18,498 nt of DNA from Roseiarcus sp049514155 (GTDB lineage: Bacteria; Pseudomonadota; Alphaproteobacteria; Rhizobiales; Beijerinckiaceae), in the NCBI RefSeq assembly GCF_049514155.1, contig NZ_JBEKVH010000072.1:1-18498 (forward strand), written 5' to 3'. Below, in pieces: positions 9,301 to 15,909 of this stretch. The notes beneath the pieces were generated by a model that did not search any database, was not told the origin of the DNA, and was given only the letters and a program-made list of their open reading frames with translations. The position numbers and the translations under genes are program-made. Each line of letters begins with the position of its first letter. Position 1 is the stretch's first letter.

Positions 9301-9615
9301 GGACGCGAGGGGCTGGCGCCGCGCGAGGCGATCACCCAGGCCTGCCTGCTGCGCTTCCGCCCGATCATGATGACGACCTTCGCCGCCATGTTCGGGGCGC
9401 TGCCGCTCGCGCTCGGGACCGGCGAAGGCTCGGAACTGCGCCATCCTCTGGGGATAACCATCGTCGGCGGCTTGCTGTTCAGCCAGGCGCTGACGCTCTA
9501 TACCACGCCGGTCATCTTTCTTTATCTCGATCGGTTCGGTAAGTGGCTGGGCGGGCTATGGCGCCGTTTCTACGTGCGCGGGGGGGCCGTGCGGCTGGCG
9601 GGGTCCGGATCATGA
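6319..9615 (+). CDS. mdtC: RND multidrug efflux pump subunit, MdtC/MuxC type, with a Ser/Ala-rich insertion
   Basis: Second RND pump subunit; 1098 residues, about 70 longer than typical MdtC. The N-terminus LFIRRPVATILL, the segment GGRQSNATYQYTLLSDD and the NHQGLFAASTISFNL block all resemble enterobacterial MdtC as I recall it, so it is the C-type partner of the upstream gene. The proton-relay residues are intact (D403 and D404 in TM4; K981/K982 in TM10). The extra length is a low-complexity Ser/Ala/Asn segment at about residues 775-837 (bases 8641-8829). It sits between the IWVSTSG strand and the IPLSAV strand, which are joined by a short turn in E. coli MdtC. It remains in frame, with no sign of decay. 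The start is GTG, overlapping the previous stop; the end overlaps the next gene as ATGA (9612-9615). Confidence 0.95.
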   Translation: MNNRFSELFIRRPVATILLTIGIALAGLLAFTQLPVSPLPQVDFPNISVSASMPGASPDTMASSVAAPLERHLGQIADVNEMTSTSSLGSTRVQLQFGLDRDIDGAARDVQAAINAARADLPTSLRANPTYHKINPADAPIMVLAMTSTTRTAGQMYDIASNVLQQRLSQLDGIGEVDVVGSALPAVRVELDPGALFKYGIGLEDIRAALAAANANSPKGAVEDDDFHYQIYANDQATKADQYRDLVVAYRNNSAVKLSDVAQVVDSVEDLRNAGLSNGKPSVAIVLSRQPGANIIQAVDGVKAELPRLVAALPGDVDLNVVVDRSITIRGSLADTERTLLTSVALVILVVFVFLRNVRAAAVPSVAVPVSILGAFAVMYLLGYSLDNLSLMALTISTGFVVDDAIVVLENISRHIELGATRFRAAVLGAREVGFTVLSISLSLIAVFLPLLLMGSIVGRLFREFAMTLSVAVMISLVVSLTTTPMMCSLILPRQAIATHGRIYRVTERGFDAMLAFYRVTLLAALRHPLLVVLIWAAVIALNVGLFRSMTYDLFPVQDTGLLIGSIQGDQSVSFQAMKQKLSQLQGIVQADPAVQTVVGVTGGRQTNSGFVYISLKPFAARQITADSVVARLRGKLAAVAGARLFMVAVSDLRTGGRQSNATYQYTLLSDDAAELYKWSPRLLAALQGSQVLKDVNSDQQQGGLEADVTIDRANAARLGLSIAAIDNTLYDAFGQRQVSTIYNALNQYHVVMEVAPRYWQDPSVLNDIWVSTSGANPSGVQQTNARSGLFSASAASASSAASIASDSARNLALNGLAASGHSSASAGAAVSSSIETMIPLSAVATFSRGQTPLGVNHQGLFAASTISFNLAPGHALSEAQKEIADAVASIRMPSTVRGVFAGTAATFQQSQSTLPLLFGAALLAVYIVLGILYESYIHPLTIISTLPPASVGALIALKAFGVEFTIIAAIGIILLIGIVKKNAIMMIDFALQAGREGLAPREAITQACLLRFRPIMMTTFAAMFGALPLALGTGEGSELRHPLGITIVGGLLFSQALTLYTTPVIFLYLDRFGKWLGGLWRRFYVRGGAVRLAGSGS

Positions 9616-11024
9616 GGCTTGGGCGCAAAGCTTGGCCGGCCATCGCCGCGCTTGCCGCGCCGCTTGCGGCCTGCGCGCCGGTCGGGCCCGATTACTTGCG
9701 CCCCGCCGCGATCGTCGCGACCCAATACAAGGAAATCAAGGGCTGGAAGCTCGCCAGTCCGCGTGACGACCTCGCCAAGGGCGAATGGTGGCGGCCGTTC
9801 GGCGATCCGACCCTCGATCGGCTGGAGGCGCAGGTCGCGGTCTCCAACCAGACGATCAAGGCCGACGAGGCGAATTACCGGACCGCGCTGGCGCTGATCG
9901 CCGAGGCGCGCGCCGGCCTCATGCCGACGATCAATTTCGACCCGTCGTTCACGCGGGAGAAGGTCGGGACGCAATTGTCCGACCAGCTCGACGCCGAGGT
10001 CAGCGGCTCGTGGACGCTCGACGTCTGGGGCAAGACGCGGCGCGCGGTCGAGCAGGAGAGCGCGGCGGCCGAGGCGAGCGCCGCCGATCTCGCCAATGCG
10101 ACGCTCGCCGAGCAGTCGGCGCTCGCGCTCGCCTATGTGCAGCTGCGACAGTCCGACTCGCTCGCCGACCTGCTCGACAACACCGTCAAGCAGTACAAGC
10201 ACACGGTCGAAATCACGCAGAACCAGTACAACGCGGGGACCGCCGCGAAGTCTGACGTCATCACCGCCCAAGCGCTCGAGCTGGCGGCGGAGGCGCAGCA
10301 GGTCAACGTCGGCGTCGCGCGAGCTCAGAGCGAGCACGCGATCGCGGTGCTGACCGGCCGCCCGCCGACTGATCTGACGATCGCGCACGGCAAGCTCGCG
10401 CTCGACATTCCGCGCGTGCCGATCCGCGTTCCTTCCGAGTTGCTCGAGCGCCGTCCCGACATCGCCGCCGCCGAGCGGACGATGCAGGAGCAGAATGCGG
10501 CGATCGGCGTCGCCTTCGCCGGCTATTATCCGAGCCTGACGCTGAACGGCGCCTTCGGCTATGTGGGCGACCCGTTCGTCAAGGCGATCGCCGGCGCCAA
10601 TCCGGTGTGGTCCTACGGCCTGTCGGTCGCCCAGACGCTGTTCAACGGCGGTCTGACCGACGCGCAGGTCGAGGCGGCGCGCCAGACTTACGAGGCGAGC
10701 GTCGCCACATACCGCCAGACGGTGCTCACCGCCTTCCAGCAGGTCGAAGACCAGCTGGCGGCGATCCCGCTCGACTCGCGTGAGCTCGCGATCCAGACCG
10801 AAGCGGTCAAGGCGGCGCAGCAGGCGGTGCAGATCGCGCTCAACGAATACAGCGCCGGCACGCAGAACTTCACCACTGTGGTGACCGCCGAAGCGACGGC
10901 GTTGAGCGACGAGGAATCGGCGCTGTCGACCCGCGCCGCGCGGCTGACGGCGACCATGAACCTGATCGTCGCGCTCGGGGGCGGCTGGTCGACCGCCGAA
11001 TTGCCGCTGACCTCGCCCTATTGA
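9612..11024 (+). CDS. Outer-membrane efflux lipoprotein (NodT/OprM family)
   Basis: Outer-membrane channel of the tripartite pump; 470 residues from the ATG at 9612. The N-terminus MRLGRKAWPAIAALAAPLAAC is a lipoprotein signal with lipobox LAAC and lipidated Cys21, followed by the family-typical PVGPDYLRP. Two OEP repeats follow (about 75-265 and 290-465), each a long pair of helices rich in Ala/Gln with a beta segment (WTLDVWGKTRR in the first, WSYGLSVAQTLFNGG in the second). An upstream GTG at 9543 is in frame, but it would bury the signal peptide 23 residues in. The ATGA overlap with the preceding stop and the exact signal-peptide position favour 9612. It is the last gene of the operon and ends 19 bases from the convergent KAP-like gene; no clear terminator lies between. 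Confidence 0.95.
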   Translation: MRLGRKAWPAIAALAAPLAACAPVGPDYLRPAAIVATQYKEIKGWKLASPRDDLAKGEWWRPFGDPTLDRLEAQVAVSNQTIKADEANYRTALALIAEARAGLMPTINFDPSFTREKVGTQLSDQLDAEVSGSWTLDVWGKTRRAVEQESAAAEASAADLANATLAEQSALALAYVQLRQSDSLADLLDNTVKQYKHTVEITQNQYNAGTAAKSDVITAQALELAAEAQQVNVGVARAQSEHAIAVLTGRPPTDLTIAHGKLALDIPRVPIRVPSELLERRPDIAAAERTMQEQNAAIGVAFAGYYPSLTLNGAFGYVGDPFVKAIAGANPVWSYGLSVAQTLFNGGLTDAQVEAARQTYEASVATYRQTVLTAFQQVEDQLAAIPLDSRELAIQTEAVKAAQQAVQIALNEYSAGTQNFTTVVTAEATALSDEESALSTRAARLTATMNLIVALGGGWSTAELPLTSPY

Positions 11025-11043
11025 GCGCGGGCGGCCGTCTCGG

Positions 11044-13092
11044 TCAGTCGGGCAGCGAATAGCGCCGCGCAATCTCCCAGGCCGCGCGCGCGTCGGCGAG
11101 CGAAATAACCCCGTCGTTGGCGGCGCGCGCCGCCTGGGTCGCCACCACCAGGGCGGGCGGTCCGGCCGGATCGAGCAGGTCGTGGGCGAAGCCGTCGAGC
11201 GCTTGTCGCACAGCTGCGATCGCCGCGCGGTCGCCGCCGAGCCGCGTCGCCAGCATCAGCGCCACCGCCGGCCGCGGCGCGGCCGACGTCCGCGCGGCGC
11301 GGCAGGCGTTGAGGAAGCGCTTGACCGCGCGCGGCGTCTCGCCGGCGAGCGGGGCGAGCGCGGCGAACAGCGAAGTGTCCGCCGGCGTCAGCGGTTGGGT
11401 GATCGCCGAAGCCGTCGCTTCGACGTACCGCAGCGGCTTGGCGACCGCGTTCGAGCCGACCAGCCGCGCCGCGAAGCGGCCGCCGTCGGAGGGCGCCAAG
11501 GTCGCGACGTTGAAGACGATCGGGAACAGCTTTTCCAGTCGCCGCCGCGCCGTTTCGGGGGCGTCGAGGCGCGTGAGCGCCGCCGGATCGAAGGCTGCGG
11601 CGCCGACGCAGCCCGGACCGAGCAAGGCGTGCGCGGCTTCGAGGAGCTGCGCGGCGTCGCTGGGCGCCAGCGCGTCGAGATTGTCGAAAGCGAAGACGAT
11701 GCGCTGCGGCGCGGCGGGACCGGGCGCGCCGGCGCCGCCCATCAGCCGTCCGAGTTCGACGAAGAACGAGCGGGCGGCGTGGCGCGGCGCCTCGGGGCCG
11801 CTGGCGAAGACCGGGCCGGGCGTGCGCTCGGAGCGTTTGACGCCGCCGGCGCGTTTGCTGGTCGCCTCGACGTGGCGCGCGGCGGCCTCGGTCTGGGCGT
11901 CGAGCGCGGCGACGCGCTGGTTGAGCCGCGCCGCGCTCGCCTCGAGGTCGCGCCGGCGTTCGCGCATGTCGTGGCCGAGCAGCCGTTGGCCGCGATAGAG
12001 CAGCCCGGCGAAAGCGAAGGCGCGCCACAGCACGACCAGCAGCGCGAGAATGCCGATCGCGGTCAGCGCCTTGCTGAGCAGGACCAGCCAGCCCTGGTGC
12101 GCGGCGAGCCAATCTGCGGCCGGCGCGAGGAAGGCGGCGAGCGCACGCAGGCCGTCGCCCGCCTGCGGCGCGCGCGCCTGGTCGACGGCGAAGGCGAGCG
12201 CGAAGGCGATCACGGCGGTGATCAGCCAGCCGAGCTGGCCGCGATAGGCCCAGATGGCGCGCACGGCCACGCCGGCGCGCGTCGCCGCCCCGGCGCCGTC
12301 GAAATCGCGCACCAAATGGCGAAAATTGGTGGTCGCGTCGCCTTCGGCGAGCTCGAAGCGGCGCAGCCGCGACTCGATCGCGCCGCGGTTGGCGCGGATG
12401 AAAGCGTCGACGCGGGAGCCCGGCGTCTCGTAGAGCAGCGCGTCGGTCAGGCGCGCGCGCTTGGCCTCGACGTCGTCGCGCGCCGCGCGTTCTTTCTCCA
12501 GCCGTCTCACCAGCTCGTCATGGCGCTCGGCGGCGGCGGCGGCGGCGCGCAACGGATCGGCGCCGGCGTTGGCGGCTTCGTCGGCGAGCGCGGCGTAATT
12601 GACGCCGTCGCGGTCGCGTTCGAGCGCGGCGAAGGCGGCCGAAGCGATGGCGCAGGCAGGGTCGCCCGACACGCCCGCGGCGTCGATCGAGGCGACCACG
12701 ATCTTCGACAGGAAGGGAGAGCCCGCAGTCCGTCCGGCGGCGGCGGCGAGCGCTTCGACGTTCTCGACCCAGCGACGCAGCGCGAAGCTCGCGCCCGCGC
12801 CGGACGGCCCGATGAATCCGACCTGGAACGGCGTCTGGGCGTCGGCGGCGAGCGCGATCTCGGCCAGCGGCCGCGTCGCCTCGGCGGCGCCCATCAGGTC
12901 GGCGGCGGAGTCGGGTCTGTCGGCGTAGATGAGCGGCTCGCCGCGCGGGGCGGGCGGCGGGGGCTCGACGGCGACCGGCGGCGGCTGGATCGCGACCGGC
13001 GGCGCCGCGTCGACGGGCGGCGCGTGATCTGCGCCCGCGCCGCGTTCGGGGAAGAGCCGCGCCAGCCGGTCGTCAACCTTGCTATCGCTCAC
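11044..13092 (-). CDS. KAP-family P-loop NTPase-like membrane protein with degenerate Walker A
   Basis: 682 residues, role unknown. Order: hydrophilic N-terminus with a Pro/Ala/Val-rich stretch (about 24-50); P-loop region VGFIGPSGAGAS (91-102); charged helical part (about 150-265); two membrane helices (about 286-304 and 335-365); coiled-coil-like segment (about 372-412); Walker B-like IVFAFDNLDAL (465-475, D470 and D473); LEKLFPIVFNV (519-529); and ETPRAVKRFLN (585-595). The last three blocks, and the membrane helices inserted between Walker A and B, are hallmarks of KAP NTPases as I know them. The usual Walker A lysine is Ala101 (codon GCG, 12790-12792), so ATP hydrolysis may be lost or altered. 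Known KAP proteins include phage-exclusion PifA and eukaryotic Kidins220/ARMS. GTG start with GGAGGA upstream. Convergent with the efflux operon, 131 bases downstream of hisE. Confidence 0.75.
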   Translation of the reverse strand: MSDSKVDDRLARLFPERGAGADHAPPVDAAPPVAIQPPPVAVEPPPPAPRGEPLIYADRPDSAADLMGAAEATRPLAEIALAADAQTPFQVGFIGPSGAGASFALRRWVENVEALAAAAGRTAGSPFLSKIVVASIDAAGVSGDPACAIASAAFAALERDRDGVNYAALADEAANAGADPLRAAAAAAERHDELVRRLEKERAARDDVEAKRARLTDALLYETPGSRVDAFIRANRGAIESRLRRFELAEGDATTNFRHLVRDFDGAGAATRAGVAVRAIWAYRGQLGWLITAVIAFALAFAVDQARAPQAGDGLRALAAFLAPAADWLAAHQGWLVLLSKALTAIGILALLVVLWRAFAFAGLLYRGQRLLGHDMRERRRDLEASAARLNQRVAALDAQTEAAARHVEATSKRAGGVKRSERTPGPVFASGPEAPRHAARSFFVELGRLMGGAGAPGPAAPQRIVFAFDNLDALAPSDAAQLLEAAHALLGPGCVGAAAFDPAALTRLDAPETARRRLEKLFPIVFNVATLAPSDGGRFAARLVGSNAVAKPLRYVEATASAITQPLTPADTSLFAALAPLAGETPRAVKRFLNACRAARTSAAPRPAVALMLATRLGGDRAAIAAVRQALDGFAHDLLDPAGPPALVVATQAARAANDGVISLADARAAWEIARRYSLPD

Positions 13093-13154
13093 GACATCCT
13101 CCGTCGACTTGCGGCGGCGCGCCGGCGGTCGGATCGGCCGCCAGGCCGGGCGAC

Positions 13155-13183
13155 GATTTGGCCACGCGCCCGCCGTTGGTCAA
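13155..13183 (-). promoter_or_regulatory. Possible promoter of the KAP-like gene
   Basis: On the minus strand, TTGACC (-35, 13178-13183; five of six consensus bases) is followed after 17 bases by CAAATC (-10, 13155-13160; poor match). It lies in the 131-base gap after hisE and about 65 bases upstream of the GTG at 13092. This would let the KAP-like gene be transcribed separately from hisE. The weak -10 keeps confidence low. Confidence 0.35.
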
Positions 13184-13223
13184 GGGCAATTTCCGCTCGC
13201 GGCGGCGAGCAGCCAGACGGGCG

Positions 13224-13598
13224 TCAGGCAAGCGCCTTGCGGCGCGGGCCGCCGGCCAGCAGCCGTCGCGCCTGCGCCGCGCTCGCCTCTTTCGGCAGTT
13301 TCTCGGCGATGCCGTAGACGCGCTCGCGGCGGTCGAGTTCGCCGAGCACGTCGGCGGGGGCGATGCCGCATTCGGCCCACACAACCGCCAGTTGATAGAG
13401 CACGTCGGCGCTTTCGAGGATCGCCGCCTCGCGGTTCATCTGCACCGCGTCGAGACCGACCTCGATCGCCTCCTCGATCAGCTTTTTGGCCATTTTCTGC
13501 ACGCCGTCGCGAAACAGCTTGGCGGTGCGCGAGGTCGAGGGGTCGCGCCCGCGCGCCGCCACCACCGATGCGTACAGACGATCGAGCGAATCACTCAT
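13224..13598 (-). CDS. hisE: Phosphoribosyl-ATP pyrophosphatase
   Basis: Hydrolyses phosphoribosyl-ATP to phosphoribosyl-AMP and pyrophosphate, the second step of histidine synthesis, in the cytoplasm. It has 124 residues, close to the family size. The MazG-like fold signature is clear: SRTAKLFRDG (22-31), then KKLIEEAIEVGLDAV (38-52) with the metal-binding EE..E pattern, and ESADVLYQL (62-70) supplying the next acidic residues. The tail GIAEKLPK is one I associate with the rhizobial sub-type. The ATG at 13598 lacks a strong ribosome site but fits the conserved N-terminus MSDSLDRLY. It stands 56 bases after purQ and apart from any other his gene in view, whereas rhizobial hisE usually sits beside hisF. 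A wider MazG-type NTP pyrophosphatase role is possible but less likely. Confidence 0.88.
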   Translation of the reverse strand: MSDSLDRLYASVVAARGRDPSTSRTAKLFRDGVQKMAKKLIEEAIEVGLDAVQMNREAAILESADVLYQLAVVWAECGIAPADVLGELDRRERVYGIAEKLPKEASAAQARRLLAGGPRRKALA

Positions 13599-13654
13599 GG
13601 GGGGTCGATCTTTCTGGCGTCTGAAGGCGAGATCAAGGCCGGTCGCGCGCCGCC

Positions 13655-14350
13655 TCAGGCCGCGAGGCCCTCGAACATGGCGCGGCCGTCGGTCCCGCCG
13701 ACCAGCGGATCGATCAGGTTTTCCGGGTGCGGCATCAGGCCGAGCACGTTGAAGCGCGCGTTGTAGACGCCGGCGATGGCGTTGAGAGAACCGTTGGGAT
13801 TGGCTTCGCCGCCGACCGCGCCGGAGGCGTCGCAATAGCGGAAGGCGACGCGGCCGTCGCGCTCGAGCGCGGCGAGCCCCGCCGCGTCGATGGTGTAATT
13901 GCCCTCGCCATGGGCGATGGCGACCTTGATCACCTGGCCGGGACGGTAGCGGCGCGTGAACGCCGTCTGGGCGTTCTCGACCTGCAGATGCTGCATCTGG
14001 CAGAGGAAGCGGCGGCGCGCATTGCGCATCAGCACGCCGGGCAGCAGGCCGGCCTCGCACAGGATCTGGAAGCCGTTGCAGATGCCGAGCGTCAGCCCGC
14101 CGCGCTCGGCGTGGGCGGTCAGCGCGTCCATGATCCGGGCGCGGGCGGCGATCGCGCCGCAGCGCAGATAGTCGCCGTAGGAGAAACCGCCCGGCAGGAC
14201 GACGAGGTCGGTCCCCGGCGGCAAGGCGCTGTCGGCGTGCCAGACCATCGCCGGCGCTTCGCCCGTGGCCTGGCGCAAGGCCCGCGCGACGTCGCCCTCG
14301 CGATTGGAGCCGGGAAAGACGACGACGGCGGCGCGCAGGGGCTTAGTCAT
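13655..14350 (-). CDS. purQ: Phosphoribosylformylglycinamidine synthase, glutaminase subunit PurQ
   Basis: Supplies ammonia from glutamine to PurL in the fourth step of purine synthesis (FGAR to FGAM). It has 231 residues, a normal size. It is a class I glutamine amidotransferase: VVVFPGSNREGD near the N-terminus, PGGFSYGDYLRCGAIA (53-68), the nucleophile Cys91 in LGICNGFQ, and the catalytic His208 and Glu210 in MPHPEN. HGEGNY (147-152) is also family-typical. The chosen ATG at 14350 overlaps the 3' end of purS by 8 bases; a longer in-frame start further upstream would run deep into purS and add a non-family N-terminus, so it is rejected. PurL is not in the window, so the usual purS-purQ-purL run is interrupted by hisE here. 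Confidence 0.96.
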   Translation of the reverse strand: MTKPLRAAVVVFPGSNREGDVARALRQATGEAPAMVWHADSALPPGTDLVVLPGGFSYGDYLRCGAIAARARIMDALTAHAERGGLTLGICNGFQILCEAGLLPGVLMRNARRRFLCQMQHLQVENAQTAFTRRYRPGQVIKVAIAHGEGNYTIDAAGLAALERDGRVAFRYCDASGAVGGEANPNGSLNAIAGVYNARFNVLGLMPHPENLIDPLVGGTDGRAMFEGLAA

Positions 14351-14582
14351 AGTCGACCGCGTAATCTTCGACGATGGTGTTGGCGAGCAGTTTCTCGCAC
14401 GCTTCCGACAGTTTACGCTCGGCGGCGGCGCGGTCGGCGGCGTCGAGCTCAATGTCGAACACCTTGCCCTGCCGCACCTTGGCGACGCCGGCGATTCCCA
14501 GCGATTTCAGCGCGCCCTCGATCGCCTTGCCCTGCGGGTCGAGAACGCCCGACTTCAAAGTGACCGTCACGCGCGCTTTCAT
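14343..14582 (-). CDS. purS: Phosphoribosylformylglycinamidine synthase subunit PurS
   Basis: Small structural subunit that helps PurQ and PurL form the FGAM synthase complex. It has 79 residues, the standard PurS length. Landmarks: MKARVTVTLKSGVLDPQG at the N-terminus, IEGALKSLG, VRQGKVFDIEL in the middle and NTIVEDYAVDYD at the end. The ATG at 14582 has GAGGGCGAG just upstream; an alternative start 13 codons earlier would add a basic tail foreign to the family. The gene begins 28 bases after ptsN ends and overlaps purQ by 8 bases, so PurS and PurQ are probably translated together. Confidence 0.95.
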   Translation of the reverse strand: MKARVTVTLKSGVLDPQGKAIEGALKSLGIAGVAKVRQGKVFDIELDAADRAAAERKLSEACEKLLANTIVEDYAVDYD

Positions 14583-14610
14583 GTCTCGCCCTCGTTGAGC
14601 TTGGCTCCGC

Positions 14611-15075
14611 TTAAGCCGCATGCGAGGCCGGCGTCAACGTCAGCAGCGAATAGAGCGCCGAAGCGTCGCGCGTCGCCCGCAATTGCGCCGCCATTTCGGG
14701 ATCGCGCAACACGCGCGCGATTCCCGCCAGCGCCTTGAGGTGGTCGGCGCCGGCGCTCTCCGGGGCGATCAGCAGAAAGATCAGGTCGACCGGCAGGCCG
14801 TCGAGCGCCTCGAAATCGATCGCCCGCTCGAGGCGGGCGAAGATGCCGAAGATCCGATTGCACTTGGCGAGCTTGCCGTGCGGGATGGCGATGCCGTCGC
14901 CGACGCCGGTCGAGCCGAGTCGCTCGCGCTGCAGCAGCGCGTCGAAGATCTCGCGCGCCGGCAGGCCGGAGACTTGCGCGGCGCGCTCGCTCATTTCCTG
15001 CAGCGCCTGCTTTTTGCCGTTGACGCGCAGCGCCGAGAAGATCGCGTCGGGCGAGAGGAGGTCAGTCAGTGCCAT
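14611..15075 (-). CDS. ptsN: PTS IIA-like nitrogen-regulatory protein PtsN (EIIA-Ntr)
   Basis: Terminal phosphoacceptor of the nitrogen phosphotransferase system (PtsP-NPr-PtsN), which regulates potassium transport, carbon/nitrogen balance and stress responses rather than carrying sugar. It has 154 residues, full length. The EIIA fold starts at LTDLLSPDAIF. The phosphorylated histidine is His66 in GDGIAIPHGK. GIFARLERAIDFEALDG and LIFLLIAPE follow in the usual order, and HLKALAGIARVLRD completes the domain. The gene lies 33 bases after hpf and 28 bases before purS, so it is probably cotranscribed with hpf. The ribosome site before the ATG at 15075 is weak. Confidence 0.96.
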   Translation of the reverse strand: MALTDLLSPDAIFSALRVNGKKQALQEMSERAAQVSGLPAREIFDALLQRERLGSTGVGDGIAIPHGKLAKCNRIFGIFARLERAIDFEALDGLPVDLIFLLIAPESAGADHLKALAGIARVLRDPEMAAQLRATRDASALYSLLTLTPASHAA

Positions 15076-15108
15076 CTTGAGCTCTGGGAAGGGAGGCCGA
15101 CGATCGCG

Positions 15109-15675
15109 CTAGTGCGGATCGAGCCAGCCGATCGCGCCGTCGGCGCGTCGGTACACGACGTTCACGCGCGCGCTGCCGGCGTGTTGGAAGACCAGCAGCG
15201 GCGCGCCGCTGAGGTCGAGCTCGGCGACGGCCGAAGCGACCGACAGGCTTTTGAGCCGGTGCGACCCTTCGGCGACGATCGCCGGCTTGTAGTCCTCGAT
15301 CGCCTCCGACGTGTCGTCCGGCGGCTCGATCTTGTAGTCGGAGACTTCGATCGTCGCCTGCGCCTCGTCGGCGCTGGGGACGCGCGTCTCCTTGAGGCGA
15401 GTCTTGTAGCGCCGCAGGCGGCGCTCGATCTTGTCGATCCCCTGCTCGACGCTGGGGTAGGGCTCCTGGGCCTTGCCTTCCGCGTGGAGGTCGACGCCGG
15501 AGCTCAGGTGCAGCGAGCAGTCCGAGCGATAGCCCGAACCTTCGCGCGAGATCACCACATGGCCGCTGACTCGGCCGTCGAAGTAACGCGCCATGATCGT
15601 TTCGATTTTTTCGAGCACATGGGCGCGCAACGATTCTCCGACGTCGAGATTCTTGCCGGACACTCTCAAGGGCAT
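15109..15675 (-). CDS. hpf: Ribosome hibernation promoting factor, long form
   Basis: Binds the 30S decoding region in starved cells and drives formation of inactive 100S ribosome dimers. It has 188 residues, the long form. An N-terminal S30AE domain (about 1-97: MPLRVSGKNLDVGESLRAHV, HLSSGVDLHAEG, ERRLRRYKTRLK) is joined by an acidic linker (about 98-128) to the C-terminal dimerisation domain (PAIVAEGSHRLK to NVVYRRADGAIGWLDP). The ATG at 15675 gives the family-typical N-terminus. The frame is open 62 codons further up to a TTG at 15861, but that extension is Arg/Ser-rich, unlike the family, and overlaps the promoter. It follows rpoN and precedes ptsN, the standard alphaproteobacterial order. 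Confidence 0.95.
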   Translation of the reverse strand: MPLRVSGKNLDVGESLRAHVLEKIETIMARYFDGRVSGHVVISREGSGYRSDCSLHLSSGVDLHAEGKAQEPYPSVEQGIDKIERRLRRYKTRLKETRVPSADEAQATIEVSDYKIEPPDDTSEAIEDYKPAIVAEGSHRLKSLSVASAVAELDLSGAPLLVFQHAGSARVNVVYRRADGAIGWLDPH

Positions 15676-15832
15676 AGATCGTCTGGCCTCTCTTGATCGC
15701 TCCAAGTGCGCCCGCCCGCGGCTTCGTCGTTCTCGTTCGCGGCTTCGAGTCTCAACCGGTCGGCCTGTCGACGTCGCGTCCGCGACGTTGGAATTCGCGC
15801 CGGCTATGCGCTTCGCTTGGCTTGCGCGGCTA

Positions 15833-15861
15833 GCGTTAGAAGGCCGCCGAACCGATGTCAA
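15833..15861 (-). promoter_or_regulatory. Sigma-70 type promoter for hpf-ptsN
   Basis: In the 234-base rpoN-hpf gap, the minus strand carries a perfect -35 TTGACA (15856-15861), a 17-base spacer and TAACGC (15833-15838) as a partial -10. Transcription would begin near 15826 and leave a leader of roughly 150 bases before the hpf ATG. The rest of the gap holds a 10-base direct repeat CGCGGCTTCG at 15717-15726 and 15738-15747, 21 bases apart. No -24/-12 sigma-54 site was seen. Confidence 0.6.
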
Positions 15862-15909
15862 TCGGGACGAAGGCCTAGGGCGCCGTCTGGGGAGGAAACG
15901 CCTTATCGG

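Noticed and set aside
9543..9611. Upstream GTG start for the outer-membrane channel gene
   Set aside because: It would put 23 Arg/Gly-rich residues before a perfectly placed lipoprotein signal; the ATGA overlap at 9612 is the better start.
13195..13210. GCTCGC-GGCG-GCGAGC hairpin just after hisE as a terminator
   Set aside because: The 6-bp stem is followed on the minus strand by GGAAATTG, not a T-run; it may weaken read-through but is not a convincing intrinsic terminator.
11182..13317. 711-codon plus-strand frame opposite the KAP-like gene
   Set aside because: Arg/Gly/Glu-rich shadow; the minus-strand gene has a ribosome site, membrane helices and KAP motifs.
14351..14452. Longer PurQ starting inside purS
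   Set aside because: The added residues are a frame-shifted reading of purS and do not resemble PurQ; ATG at 14350 gives the normal N-terminus.
15676..15861. N-terminal extension of HPF from a TTG at 15861
   Set aside because: The extra 62 residues are Arg/Ser-rich and unlike the family, and the TTG is part of the TTGACA -35 element.
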